NCBI GenBank assembly: GCA_025459175.1
Contig: JALORC010000010.1
Span: 1 to 64,000, forward strand
From: Planctomycetota bacterium
GTDB lineage: Bacteria > Planctomycetota > UBA1135 > UBA2386
DNA length: 64,000 nucleotides
Direction of reading: 5' to 3'
The notes below the pieces were generated by a model. That model was not told where the DNA came from. It did no database searches and saw nothing but the letters and a program-made list of their open reading frames with translations. Both the position numbers and the translations under genes were made by a program. The number at the start of each line of letters is the position of its first letter. Within the stretch, counting starts at the first letter, position 1. Of this stretch, positions 55,678 through 63,661 are shown in pieces.

Positions 55678-56772
55678 TCAGCTTGCCTCGTCGGCCCTAA
55701 TTGCCAAACTACTCTCGACATCCAGCACAACGCCGCACTGCGAGAAGACCAAGGCGAATCCTCGCGTGCGTCCCCCGATGTGACCAACGATGGGGCTGGC
55801 CGCATCGCGAGGAATGCAACACGACCAGGGGTCTTCACTCATCGCCGCTAGCCAGGCATGGTCAATGTCGCGCGGCAGAACGACCAACGCTTCCTCGATT
55901 CGGCCCGCGCGAACGAGTCTTGCCAAGCAACGAACAGCCTCTTCTGGGCTCGTCGCATCGACGACGAGAACCCTGCCACGCGCCTTCTTGACTAGGTCTT
56001 TCAACCCGTCGACCTGAACTGAGGCAGGGCACTTCACCTTGCCGACTAGCACGTCGACGTTTCCTAGGATGCGAACGCACTCAGCCACCAGGTTGGCAGG
56101 CAACGGCGTGGCACTCTCAACTCGGCGCGACCTGGGCCGAGGTGACCGACGTGCCGTAGCTGCTGCGGAAACCCAACGCAGTGCTCCTGCCTCCTTGGGG
56201 ATCTCCTTCTTCTCGGACTTGGCGCGCAGATACCCCGTGAACACGTCCTCAGGTATGCGAGCGAGGGCCTTGTAGCGCCGCCTCCGATCCTTGTCGATCG
56301 CAGCCTGCGTCCCGCTGCCGAGCAAGTTCGCAGTGTGCGATCTTGATCGATCTCCGCCGTGGATAGAGCTTTGCAGCAAAGCGTGCCCGAGCCTGCGCTT
56401 CCCGCTGAGCTGGAAGGAGGCGATGCGGATGGCCTCTTCGATCAGGAACCCGAACCTCGCACTCGCCTCCTCCAGCACGGCCATCATCCGGTCAAAGTCT
56501 GCCAGCTGCTCGATGGTCGTGGATCGCTCCAAAGCCATCTGAAGGTCGGCAGCGGACGGGATCACCAGGCCGGCAGGCCCGGCGCCTTGGCCCCCGGCAG
56601 CCATCTGTCCCGGAACCAGCAGGCCGCCCAACTCCGCCTCCGACCCAGAAGCGCCACCATGCTGCGCGAGCGGCTGCCGCTGGACGGCGCGATCGACCAG
56701 CTTCTTGGCCTGTTCCGATACCGCGGGTGACGCCTGTGGCTCTTGATGCATGAGTTGACCCGGTTGCTGCAT
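55678..56772 (-). CDS. Phage-like protein with ParB-type middle and MTase-like C terminus
   Basis: A 364-residue protein with no signal. The N terminus is Gln-rich. At about 95-195 comes a helical segment (RRLGHALLQSS, then RRRRYKALARIPEDVFTGYL and KKEIPKEAGALR). Such segments occur in phage and plasmid proteins near adenine methyltransferases and ParB-like genes. The C-terminal 130 residues (EALVVLPRDIDHAWLAAM, PIVGHIGGRTRGFALVFSQC) resemble the second half of phage N6-adenine methyltransferase-fold proteins, but no DPPW/DPPY motif is present. The start is uncertain. It is divergent from the ParB-methyltransferase gene; 55399-55677 shows no gene. Confidence 0.5.
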   Translation of the reverse strand: MQQPGQLMHQEPQASPAVSEQAKKLVDRAVQRQPLAQHGGASGSEAELGGLLVPGQMAAGGQGAGPAGLVIPSAADLQMALERSTTIEQLADFDRMMAVLEEASARFGFLIEEAIRIASFQLSGKRRLGHALLQSSIHGGDRSRSHTANLLGSGTQAAIDKDRRRRYKALARIPEDVFTGYLRAKSEKKEIPKEAGALRWVSAAATARRSPRPRSRRVESATPLPANLVAECVRILGNVDVLVGKVKCPASVQVDGLKDLVKKARGRVLVVDATSPEEAVRCLARLVRAGRIEEALVVLPRDIDHAWLAAMSEDPWSCCIPRDAASPIVGHIGGRTRGFALVFSQCGVVLDVESSLAIRADEAS

Positions 56773-56998
56773 GCTCAAACAACCGCTTCGCGGGATCCTT
56801 AGCTGCGATACATATAGGTTACACTCTGAGCCTGTTCTGGTTGTAGACCGACTCCTCCGCCGGAAATCGGTCAGGCAAACAACCATGTAAGAGTGCGGAA
56901 ATCGTGACGGCGAGCCCCGGATGCGATAGTCTCCGCCACGTCGAGCCACCCGTCCAAGCACCACCTCCAAGCGGCTCCCAACGTCCCGAGGTGCTGAC
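56773..56998. promoter_or_regulatory. Divergent promoter region in AT-richer DNA
   Basis: The 226 bp between the divergent phage-like and methyltransferase genes contain an AT-richer patch (around 56800-56850, with GATACATATAGG) that could supply both promoters. GAGGTG stands before the TTG at 56999. Confidence 0.4.
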
Positions 56999-58030
56999 TT
57001 GCCCACGAACACGTCCCCGCCGGTCGAGACCGTCTCGATCGCCCGGCTCTTCTGCTCGCCCACCGACCCCCGCAACAACGACGCGGCCGTCCCCCGCGTC
57101 GCTGCTAACCTTCGCCGCTTCGGGTGGCAACAGCCGATCGTCGCGCGCCGAACCGGCGAGGTGATCGCCGGCAACACCCGGCTGAAGGCCGCCCAGGAGC
57201 TCGGCATGACCGAGGTGCCCGTGTGGTGGCTCGACGGCTCCGACCTCGACGCCGTCGCCGACAACCGCACGCACACCTTCTCAGAGTTCGACGAGCCCGC
57301 CCTGGCGAAGCTCCTGGAGCAGCTGCGCGCCGAGGACTCGCTCGACGGCGTGGGCTACGACACTGACGACATCGACGCGCTGGTGCAGCAGCTCCGCGAC
57401 CAGGAGCAGGTCGACAGGGACCTGGACGATGAAGGCGCCGACGACCCGCCGGCGTTCGCCGTGGCCAAGTTCGGCGACCTGTGGCACCTCGGTGAGCACC
57501 GACTGCTCTGCGGCGACAACACCAACCTGAATGACGTCCTCCGCGTGATGGACGGCGAGAAGGCCGCCCTACTCACCACCGACCCGCCCTACCTCGTCGA
57601 CTACACGGGTGAGCGGCCGAACGACAGCGGCATGGAATGGACCGACCGCATCTGCGGGATCGACATCAAGAACGCGGACGGGTTCTTCGAGGCCGTGTTC
57701 ACGCACGTGCTTGAGGTGCTCGGGCCGAAGGGTGCTCTGTACTGCTGGCACGCCCACAAGCGGTACGGCGACATCCAGCGGATCTGGCGCGAACTGGGCA
57801 TCCTGGACCACCAGCAGATCATCTGGGTCAAGCCGACGCCGGTGCTCGGACGCGCCTACTTTCACTTCCGCTATGAGCCGTGCATCTTCGGCTGGCGGCA
57901 GGGCGACAAGCCGGATCACGACGGCGACCAAGACGACAACTCGGTGGGGAGTGCGACTGGGACGGGAAAGCGCGGGTAGTTGGCAACGAGCACCCTACCG
58001 ACAAGCCCGTCGAACTCATCGTCCGCCCGC
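56999..58030 (+). pseudogene. ParB-like / N4-N6 DNA methyltransferase, frameshifted and truncated
   Basis: Starts at TTG after GAGGTG. Residues 8-110 are a ParB-like domain (RRFGWQQPIVARRTGEVIAG). Residues 155-320 are a beta-class DNA methyltransferase front half, with DPPY at 195-198 (LLTTDPPYLVDY). Near 57946 one base seems missing: the frame breaks after QDDNSV and ends at 57979. The next frame continues the expected protein (ECDWDGKARVVGNEHPTDKP then VELIVRPRKP) until 58030, where the IS91-like flank begins. The SAM-binding FxGxG region is lost. Probably inactive; of phage origin. Confidence 0.75.
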
Positions 58031-58196
58031 GCAAGCCCGTTTGGTGCCCGTTCCCGCCGGCTGTGCGCCCGACGGACACACCGCTCCTCCGCCACGACCA
58101 GACCTCGGTCACGGCACCGGCCCCACCATCACTCCGCGACACACTCGGAGTCACTGCCGAATTCCTCCACCGCCGGCGGCGCCCGACACCCCGCGC
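58031..58196. mobile_element. IS91-like terminal flank interrupting the methyltransferase
   Basis: About 165 bp matching 61889-62054 at an estimated 95 percent identity, beginning GCAAGCCCGTTTGG. It includes the last codons of the transposase on the minus strand (EFGSDSECVAE and stop) and nothing more. The rest of the element is deleted. The following 58197-58279 holds no gene. Confidence 0.7.
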
Positions 58197-58279
58197 GAAC
58201 GATGGCGTCGCACCACGCCACGAACTGCGGGTGCAACCGAGGCGCCGCTGCACCGCGCGCATCACCGAAGGCGCCGACG

Positions 58280-58576
58280 TCAGCTGCCGGCGCGGCGGCG
58301 AAAGCTGCGCCGCCAGACGATCCACAGCACCACCGAACTCGACAGCAGGCCGATCACCAGACCGGTGGCCTGCAGGTGCAACCCGTCGGGTGCCGCCACC
58401 AGATACGGCCAGCGCCCGGCGACCGACCAGGTGGAGACCTCGTGCAGCTGGTTGGCCGCGTTGGGGTCATGCGTGCCGACCACCTGCCAGTGGCCCCAGA
58501 TCGAGGCCATCGCGAGCAAGCCGGCGAGCCACCAGGCGGCGCGGGCAGACACGGAATCGACGGGCGCGGAGCTCAT
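58280..58576 (-). CDS. Small membrane protein
   Basis: A 98-residue protein with two predicted membrane helices (about 13-33, AAWWLAGLLAMASIWGHW, and 70-90, LVIGLLSSSVVLWIVW). The basic C terminus suggests it ends in the cytoplasm. The loop between is rich in Trp, Asn and His (HWQVVGTHDPNAANQLHEV). No family recognised. It lies 79 bp from the next minus-strand gene and may be its partner. Confidence 0.5.
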   Translation of the reverse strand: MSSAPVDSVSARAAWWLAGLLAMASIWGHWQVVGTHDPNAANQLHEVSTWSVAGRWPYLVAAPDGLHLQATGLVIGLLSSSVVLWIVWRRSFRRRAGS

Positions 58577-58655
58577 CGCCGAGGACGATCGCCGAGCCCG
58601 GAACTGGCCGCAAGACGGTGGCGCCACCGTCGCACGACTGTCGCGCCGACGTCGG

Positions 58656-59975
58656 TCACCACCGATACGGCGTCGGGAAGCTGATGTTGATCTGCCGCAT
58701 CGAGGCGTGGATCCGGCTGGTCTCTGCCCGCAGCTTCAGCACCTCCGACATCGAGTTGCGCTGCCGTTCCGCCGCCGCGCGCCGCTCGGCTTCGTCGACG
58801 GCCGATTGCGCGGCGATCGCCCGGCCGAGTTCGACGATCTGCGGCATGGCGCGCCAGTCGGCGACCATCGCCTCGCGTTCGCCGGTCGAGAGTTCGGGCC
58901 AACGCAGCCGCAGCGCAGCCCAGCCGAGCGGCATGCTGGCGACGAAGTCGCGCTGGTCGCGCGGCAAGCGCGGCCACTGCCCGGCGACGCCGGTGATCAG
59001 CTGTTCGCGCAGTTCCGGGGCCAACGGCGCCGAGGCGCCCGCGACCTGCTGGCCGGCGAAGTGCAGGAACTCGGCGAACGCCTCGACGGCCTGGCGCTTG
59101 AGCGGCGGATCTCCGGCGACGAGTACGCGGTCGACCTCGGCGTGGATCGCGAGCATCATCGCCGCGCCGCGACTCTCGGCCTGCTCCTGCCGCCAGGCCT
59201 CGAGCGCCTGCTCGAGCACCTGCACACGCGCCAATTCCCGGGCCTCGGGCTGCAGCGCGGCGAGTTCCTGCCGCGCCTGCAGCAGTTCGACCGTGCCGTC
59301 GATCTCCTCGCGGTCGCGGGTCCGCCACGCGGTGCGCAGCTCGGACTCGACGGTGGCCGCCTGCGCGTCGGTGAACGGACTCTGCAGCAGCCACTCGAGG
59401 AACGCCACCGCTTCATCGACCATGTAGCGCGTCAGCGGCGGGCGACCGCGCTCGAGCCGTTCGAGCGTGGTCGGCACCGCGTTGCCCAGCAGGGCGCCGA
59501 CGGCGGGCACGTAGCGCTCGTAGAGCTGCTGGTGGTCGAACTCGAACCGCAGCGCCGTGACCCGGCCGCCGCCGGCGAGCAGGCTCAGATAGATCCCCGG
59601 ACGCAGGTCGCTGCCGGCTTCGCCCTGCAGCAGGAACAGCTCGCCGACATACGTGGCGCGCGTGCCCGTCACCGTCGGCTCCGCGCGTTCGCCCTGCCGT
59701 TCGTAGCCGGGCCTGCCGGTGTGCTCGGCGAGTCGTGCATCGAGGTGGTCCTCGATCGAGCCGGTCAACGGCACCGAGTGCTCGATGACGAGGCGCGCGC
59801 CGGCCACACCGGGCGTCAGCACGACCTCGTTGCCGACGGTCCTGCCCGACCAGCCGTCGGGTACCGGGAACCGCAGCAGGTCGTGCCGCATCGGCGGCGC
59901 CGGCTGGTCTTGGCACGGGGCGGGGGAGGCCGCGGCGAGCGCGGCGGCGACCAGGAGCAGGGGGGCGATGCGCAT
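58656..59975 (-). CDS. Exported helical protein of unknown function
   Basis: A 439-residue exported protein. Signal peptide: LLLVAAALAAASPAPCQ. The first 170 residues are a mixed domain with RFPVPDGWSGRTVGNEVVL, similar in style to the N-terminal part of many bacterial exported proteins that act on pilus or stress components. The remainder is strongly helical with Ala/Glu/Arg-rich stretches. It ends in a predicted coiled coil (RRAAAERQRNSMSEVLKLRA). Family not recognised. Confidence 0.7.
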   Translation of the reverse strand: MRIAPLLLVAAALAAASPAPCQDQPAPPMRHDLLRFPVPDGWSGRTVGNEVVLTPGVAGARLVIEHSVPLTGSIEDHLDARLAEHTGRPGYERQGERAEPTVTGTRATYVGELFLLQGEAGSDLRPGIYLSLLAGGGRVTALRFEFDHQQLYERYVPAVGALLGNAVPTTLERLERGRPPLTRYMVDEAVAFLEWLLQSPFTDAQAATVESELRTAWRTRDREEIDGTVELLQARQELAALQPEARELARVQVLEQALEAWRQEQAESRGAAMMLAIHAEVDRVLVAGDPPLKRQAVEAFAEFLHFAGQQVAGASAPLAPELREQLITGVAGQWPRLPRDQRDFVASMPLGWAALRLRWPELSTGEREAMVADWRAMPQIVELGRAIAAQSAVDEAERRAAAERQRNSMSEVLKLRAETSRIHASMRQINISFPTPYRW

Positions 59976-60087
59976 CGGAGCAGGGATCGGTTGCCGGGAG
60001 CCGGCGCTGCAGCCGGCCGTGGACCGTGGCTACAGCGGCATCGCCGCCGGAAGAACACCGCCTGGGGTGTCGAGGCGGAGCCCTCGC

Positions 60088-61071
60088 TCAGCTGCCCACG
60101 ATTCCCTCGACACCGTTGCTGCTCACCAACAGCGAAGGATTGGCGAGCGACAGGCAGAGCGACTGCCCGGACAGCGGCAAGCCGATGAGTGTGGGTTGCA
60201 GCGGGATCGCGACCGTGACCACGGTCGAGCCGCCCAGATTGGGACCCGACAAGGCGGATAGCGCTGACGCCAGGTGCAGGAAGCAACCGGGCGCATCGAA
60301 ACCGAGCGCAGAGAGCGGTACTGCGGGGCCACGATCGCCGAAGAAGGTGAACGCGACCGGCGACACTGCATCGACCTGGGTCGTCGTGAAGTTCCAGTTC
60401 GTGCCGATCACCGGCAAGTTGCTGTCGAGTGTCAGCGGTGAGCCGCAGCCGGTGCCGTAGGTCGCCTTGGTGGCCTGGACCGCGAACGACAAGCCGACGT
60501 TGATGCTGACCTGGCCGAGCGCGGCGGCCGTCTGGGTGACAACCCGGATGGTCAGCGATCCCGCGACGGTCAACGGCACCTGCAGTGGAGTGCCGGACGC
60601 CAGGCTCCAATCGATGGTCCCGTCGTTGCCGATGTCGACCTGCGCCACTCTGGTGTTGAACACCGTGAAGCTCGAGGAGCTACCGACCACCCTCAGCGTC
60701 CCGGCGACCGGCTGTGGCGCCTGAATCACCCAGAGGCTCTGGTTGGGACCGGTCGCGGCCGAACCGCCCCCCGAGAACGAGCTCTGGTTCGAACTTGTCT
60801 CTGCCAAGGAGAACTGCAGCCCGGAGGCCAGGGTCGACGTCTGGTAGGTCCCGCTCGAACTGAACAACTGGAAGGAGCCCGAGAAAAAGGCACTCATGCT
60901 GTTGCTCGGGCTCAAGCTGTCACCAGCCGGGATCGAGTCACCGTTGGACCCGGCGACACAGCTCATCGTGTTCAGAGCAGTTGCCGTGTGGGAGAGCTGG
61001 GCGCGCAACGCGGGCGCGGCCAGCATTGCAGCAAAGAAGGCGAAGAACACGGCGTAGCGGCGGCGGTGCAT
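60088..61071 (-). CDS. Exported Ser-rich protein with shared tail
   Basis: A 327-residue exported protein. Signal peptide: AVFFAFFAAMLAAPALRAQ. The first half is Ser/Gly/Asn-rich (MSAFFSGSFQLFSSSGTYQ) with beta-strand character. A VDIGNDGTIDW segment lies in the middle. The tail holds GCGSPLTLDSNLPVIGTNW, GFDAPGCFLHLA, then SLCLSLANPSLLVSSNGVEG, the pattern shared by the exported proteins of this window. Unknown role. Confidence 0.75.
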   Translation of the reverse strand: MHRRRYAVFFAFFAAMLAAPALRAQLSHTATALNTMSCVAGSNGDSIPAGDSLSPSNSMSAFFSGSFQLFSSSGTYQTSTLASGLQFSLAETSSNQSSFSGGGSAATGPNQSLWVIQAPQPVAGTLRVVGSSSSFTVFNTRVAQVDIGNDGTIDWSLASGTPLQVPLTVAGSLTIRVVTQTAAALGQVSINVGLSFAVQATKATYGTGCGSPLTLDSNLPVIGTNWNFTTTQVDAVSPVAFTFFGDRGPAVPLSALGFDAPGCFLHLASALSALSGPNLGGSTVVTVAIPLQPTLIGLPLSGQSLCLSLANPSLLVSSNGVEGIVGS

Positions 61072-61315
61072 GGCGTTCGTCCATCCGGTAGCGGAAGCAG
61101 TGGGTCAGGCTGCGGCCCCGGACCATCCGGAACTCACGCCCGTCATCCTGTCACGCTGACCCGCGACGTCGGCCGTCATTTTTCTGACAGTTCTTGGCGC
61201 GGGTTCGCCGTTTGACGCCCTTGGGACAAATCGCCAACCACCACGAACAGCCAGCCCCTCGCAAGGGCTTGCCGGAGGGGCTGAGGCGGCGTTATCCTCG
61301 GGGGTAAGCAGGCCT
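61072..61315. other. Intergenic region with a terminal-motif copy
   Basis: At 61106-61133 lies another direct copy of the GCTGCGG-x-CCCGGACCA motif seen at 51489 and 61814. The rest is promoter sequence for the minus-strand gene and, further right, for the small gene at 61369 (TATCCT around 61293). No gene is seen. Confidence 0.4.
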
Positions 61316-61347
61316 GGGTGGTCCGGGACTGCAGCTTGAACTTCCTA
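61316..61347. repeat. Left inverted repeat around a small exported-protein gene
   Basis: Reverse complement of 61804-61835 with one mismatch over 32 bp. It is an inverted copy of the IS91-like terminal motif. Confidence 0.85.
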
Positions 61348-61368
61348 CGCGCCACGAAACTCAGCAAA

Positions 61369-61797
61369 ATGCACATCCTCCAGAACCTCCTGCTCCTCCT
61401 GTTGGGCATCTCATCGTTCGTCCAGCCGGTCCTCGGCCAGACGCCTCCCAGGCCTGCCGATCCGCTCGTTGGCTCGTTCGAAGTCGAATTGAACGGTGAG
61501 CCACCCATCGAGGGCGCCGTGTATCGCATCCGTTGGACCCAGGTCGAGGTGTCCACGACCTTCAGCTACTTCATGGGAATCACGACCATTGACCGCGGTC
61601 AGGGCCCGGAGGTACTTAGCAACCCCAATGCGCACTTCCTCGCCGTCAAGACCAGCACCGGCAACTACTCCTGGCGGAGCCTCGGCGGCGGGGAGAACTC
61701 GACTGGCGGCGTACTGAGGGCGGACGGACGCAACTTCGAGATGACCTACAACGATGGCCCCGGCGCCGGGACGACCCTCGACCTGAAACGGGAGTAG
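61369..61797 (+). CDS. Small exported protein between inverted repeats
   Basis: A 142-residue exported protein. The ATG at 61369 opens a signal peptide (LQNLLLLLLGISSFVQPVLG). The mature part is a single beta-rich domain: PLVGSFEVELNGEPPIEGAV, FSYFMGITTIDRGQGPEVL, GNYSWRSLGGG, and FEMTYNDGPGAGTTLDLKRE. It resembles small 'lipocalin-like' or calycin proteins in size and strand order, but no motif proves it. The gene stops seven bases before the right inverted repeat. Slightly AT-richer than the neighbouring genes. Confidence 0.65.
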   Translation: MHILQNLLLLLLGISSFVQPVLGQTPPRPADPLVGSFEVELNGEPPIEGAVYRIRWTQVEVSTTFSYFMGITTIDRGQGPEVLSNPNAHFLAVKTSTGNYSWRSLGGGENSTGGVLRADGRNFEMTYNDGPGAGTTLDLKRE

Positions 61798-61803
61798 GGC
61801 TCA

Positions 61804-61835
61804 TAGGAAGTTCAAGCTGCGGTCCCGGACCACCC
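61804..61835. repeat. Right inverted repeat and edge of IS91-like relic
   Basis: Pairs with 61316-61347 (one mismatch). It stands about 80 bp before AGCCCGTTTGGGGCCCGTTC, the same spacing as in the relic at 51489. Confidence 0.85.
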
Positions 61836-61987
61836 GGAACCCGCTCCCGCCATGCTGCCCACTGCGCGCGACCCGTCCAGTGCTGCGCGCAAGCCCGTTT
61901 GGGGCCCGTTCCCGCCGGCTGTGCGCCCGACGGACACACCGCTCCTTCCGCCACGACCAGACCTCGGTCACGGCAACGGCCCCACCA

Positions 61988-62868
61988 TCACTCCGCGACA
62001 CACTCGGAGTCACTGCCGAACTCCTCCACCGCCGACGGCGCCCGACACGCCGCCTGCTCCGAAACCGCCGCAGACAGCCCCATCGCCTCCAACACCCGCG
62101 CGATGGATTCCGGATCGCTGATCGCCGCCAGCACCCGCCGGATTCCCGAACACTTGGGGCAGACCCCGCCGACGGCCAGATCGTCGACTGCCGCCACCAT
62201 GCGGAACCCGCAGCCGCGCGCGAACCCGCCGCTCGGCCTGCTGCCTATGGAACGCGGCGGCGGCGACGTTCTCGGCTCCCCCTTGGCGACCGCAGCCGCA
62301 GTCGCCTCCTGCCCCGCGGGGCCATCGCCAGCCCCGTGCTGGCAGCCGACGGATTCCCCTGCTTCCTCCACACGACGCGGCACCACCCGCGAGCGCAGCC
62401 CCGACGCCAGCTCCAGCACCCCGTGATACGTCACCAGGTGCTTCCGAGGCGTCGGAACCAGCGCACACAGGCGCTCCATCAGCACCTGCTTCGTCATCAC
62501 CACCGCAGTCGTCCCGTCGCGCCAGCGCTTCTTCAGCGAATACCCGACCCGCCCATCTGCCAACTCCACCAGCCGCGACTCCGGAACCGCCGGCCGGGCT
62601 GCGTACTGGCACAGCTTCTCCAGCTTCTCGCGATCCCGCGCTGACACCCACGCGCCGGCGTGCAGCGAGAACCCGTCCAGCGCCGCGCACAGCGGCCCCT
62701 TCACCTGCGGCTCCCAGCGACCATCACGGCCGATCCGACCATCGCACTGACCAGCGCGCTCGCCGAGTGCGGCGCGGCCCTCTACCGCCGCGGCCGCGAG
62801 ACCGGGCAGCAACTCGTCGCCGACGCCATCGCCACTGTCCGCCGCAGCGTCCGCGTCGATCCACTTCC
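61988..62868 (-). pseudogene. IS91-like (Y2) transposase, 5'-truncated
   Basis: The largest fragment of the element. Going with the minus strand: GLAAAAVEGRAALGERAGQC, LDGFSLHAGAWVSARDREKL, CQYAARPAVPESRLVEL, KKRWRDGTTAVVMTKQVLME, VPTPRKHLVTYHGVLELASG, and the CPKCSGIRRVLAAI end. These are the conserved C-terminal blocks of IS91-family single-strand transposases. The catalytic HUH and tyrosine region is missing. Homology ends near 62868, where an unrelated oxidase gene begins in the opposite direction. The right side (61804-61987) is the element end. Confidence 0.85.
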
Positions 62869-63616
62869 CCGCTTTGACATCCGCCCGGGCGACCGCTTCG
62901 CGGTGGTGAAGCCGGGCGTGCTCAACGGCGAGCTGCGCTGCGCGCTGGAGCCGCACGGCCTGTTCTGGCCGCCCGACCCCACCAGCGCCGACTATTCCAG
63001 CATCGGCGGCAATCTGGCCTGCAACGCCAGCGGCCCTCGCGCGGTGAACTACGGCGCCAGCCGCGACAACGTGCTGGCGCTGGTCGCATTGACCGGCACC
63101 GGCGAGCTGATCCGCTGCGGCACCGCCACCACCAATGGCGCCACCGGCTACGACCTGCAGTGGCTGCTGGTCGGCAGCGAGGGCACGCTGGCGCTCATCG
63201 TCGAGGCCACCCTGCGCCTCGCCCCTCTGCCGGCGCAGCGCCGCGCCCTGCGCGCGCTGTACCACGACGTCGACAGCGCCGCCGCGGTGGCGCGGCTGAT
63301 GGCGCAGCCGGTCACGCCCTCGATGCTGGAATTCATGGACGGCGACGCGCTCGCGCTCGCGCGCGGCCACATGCGCGCGCAGGCCGGCGGCAGCGACCTG
63401 CCCGAGGACGCGGGCGCGCTGCTTATGCTCGAAGCCGACGGCGACGCCGACACCCTGCCCGCCGCGGTCGCCGCGCTGCAGGCCGCGGCCCGGGGCCCCG
63501 GCTGCCTGGGCGTGGAGCCCGCCGCCGACGAAGCCGCCCGCGAGCGCCTGTGGGCCGCGCGCAAGGCGCTCTCGCCCGCGCTGCGCACGCTGGCGCCGCC
63601 GCACGCCGCTGCGACG
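62869..63616 (+). pseudogene. FAD-linked oxidase (GlcD-like) fragment, truncated at both ends
   Basis: An open reading frame with no stop encodes the middle of a GlcD/D-lactate dehydrogenase-type flavoprotein. Visible blocks: FDIRPGDRFAVVKPGVLNGE, GLFWPPDPTSADYSSIGGNL, ACNASGPRAVNYGASRDNVL, TGYDLQWLLVGSEGTLALI and RERLWAARKALSPALRTLAP. The FAD-binding N-terminal start is missing at the junction with the transposase relic, and the C-terminal domain is missing after ALRTLAP. It is more like proteobacterial homologues in style (judgement only). Not functional as present. Confidence 0.75.
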
Positions 63617-63661
63617 TGTAGTCTCCCACCTGCAGAGCCACCACCGACAAGGAGATCGCAC

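Noticed and set aside
61988..63661. A single 557-codon minus-strand gene
   Set aside because: Only the part up to about 62868 is transposase; the remainder is antisense to the oxidase fragment.
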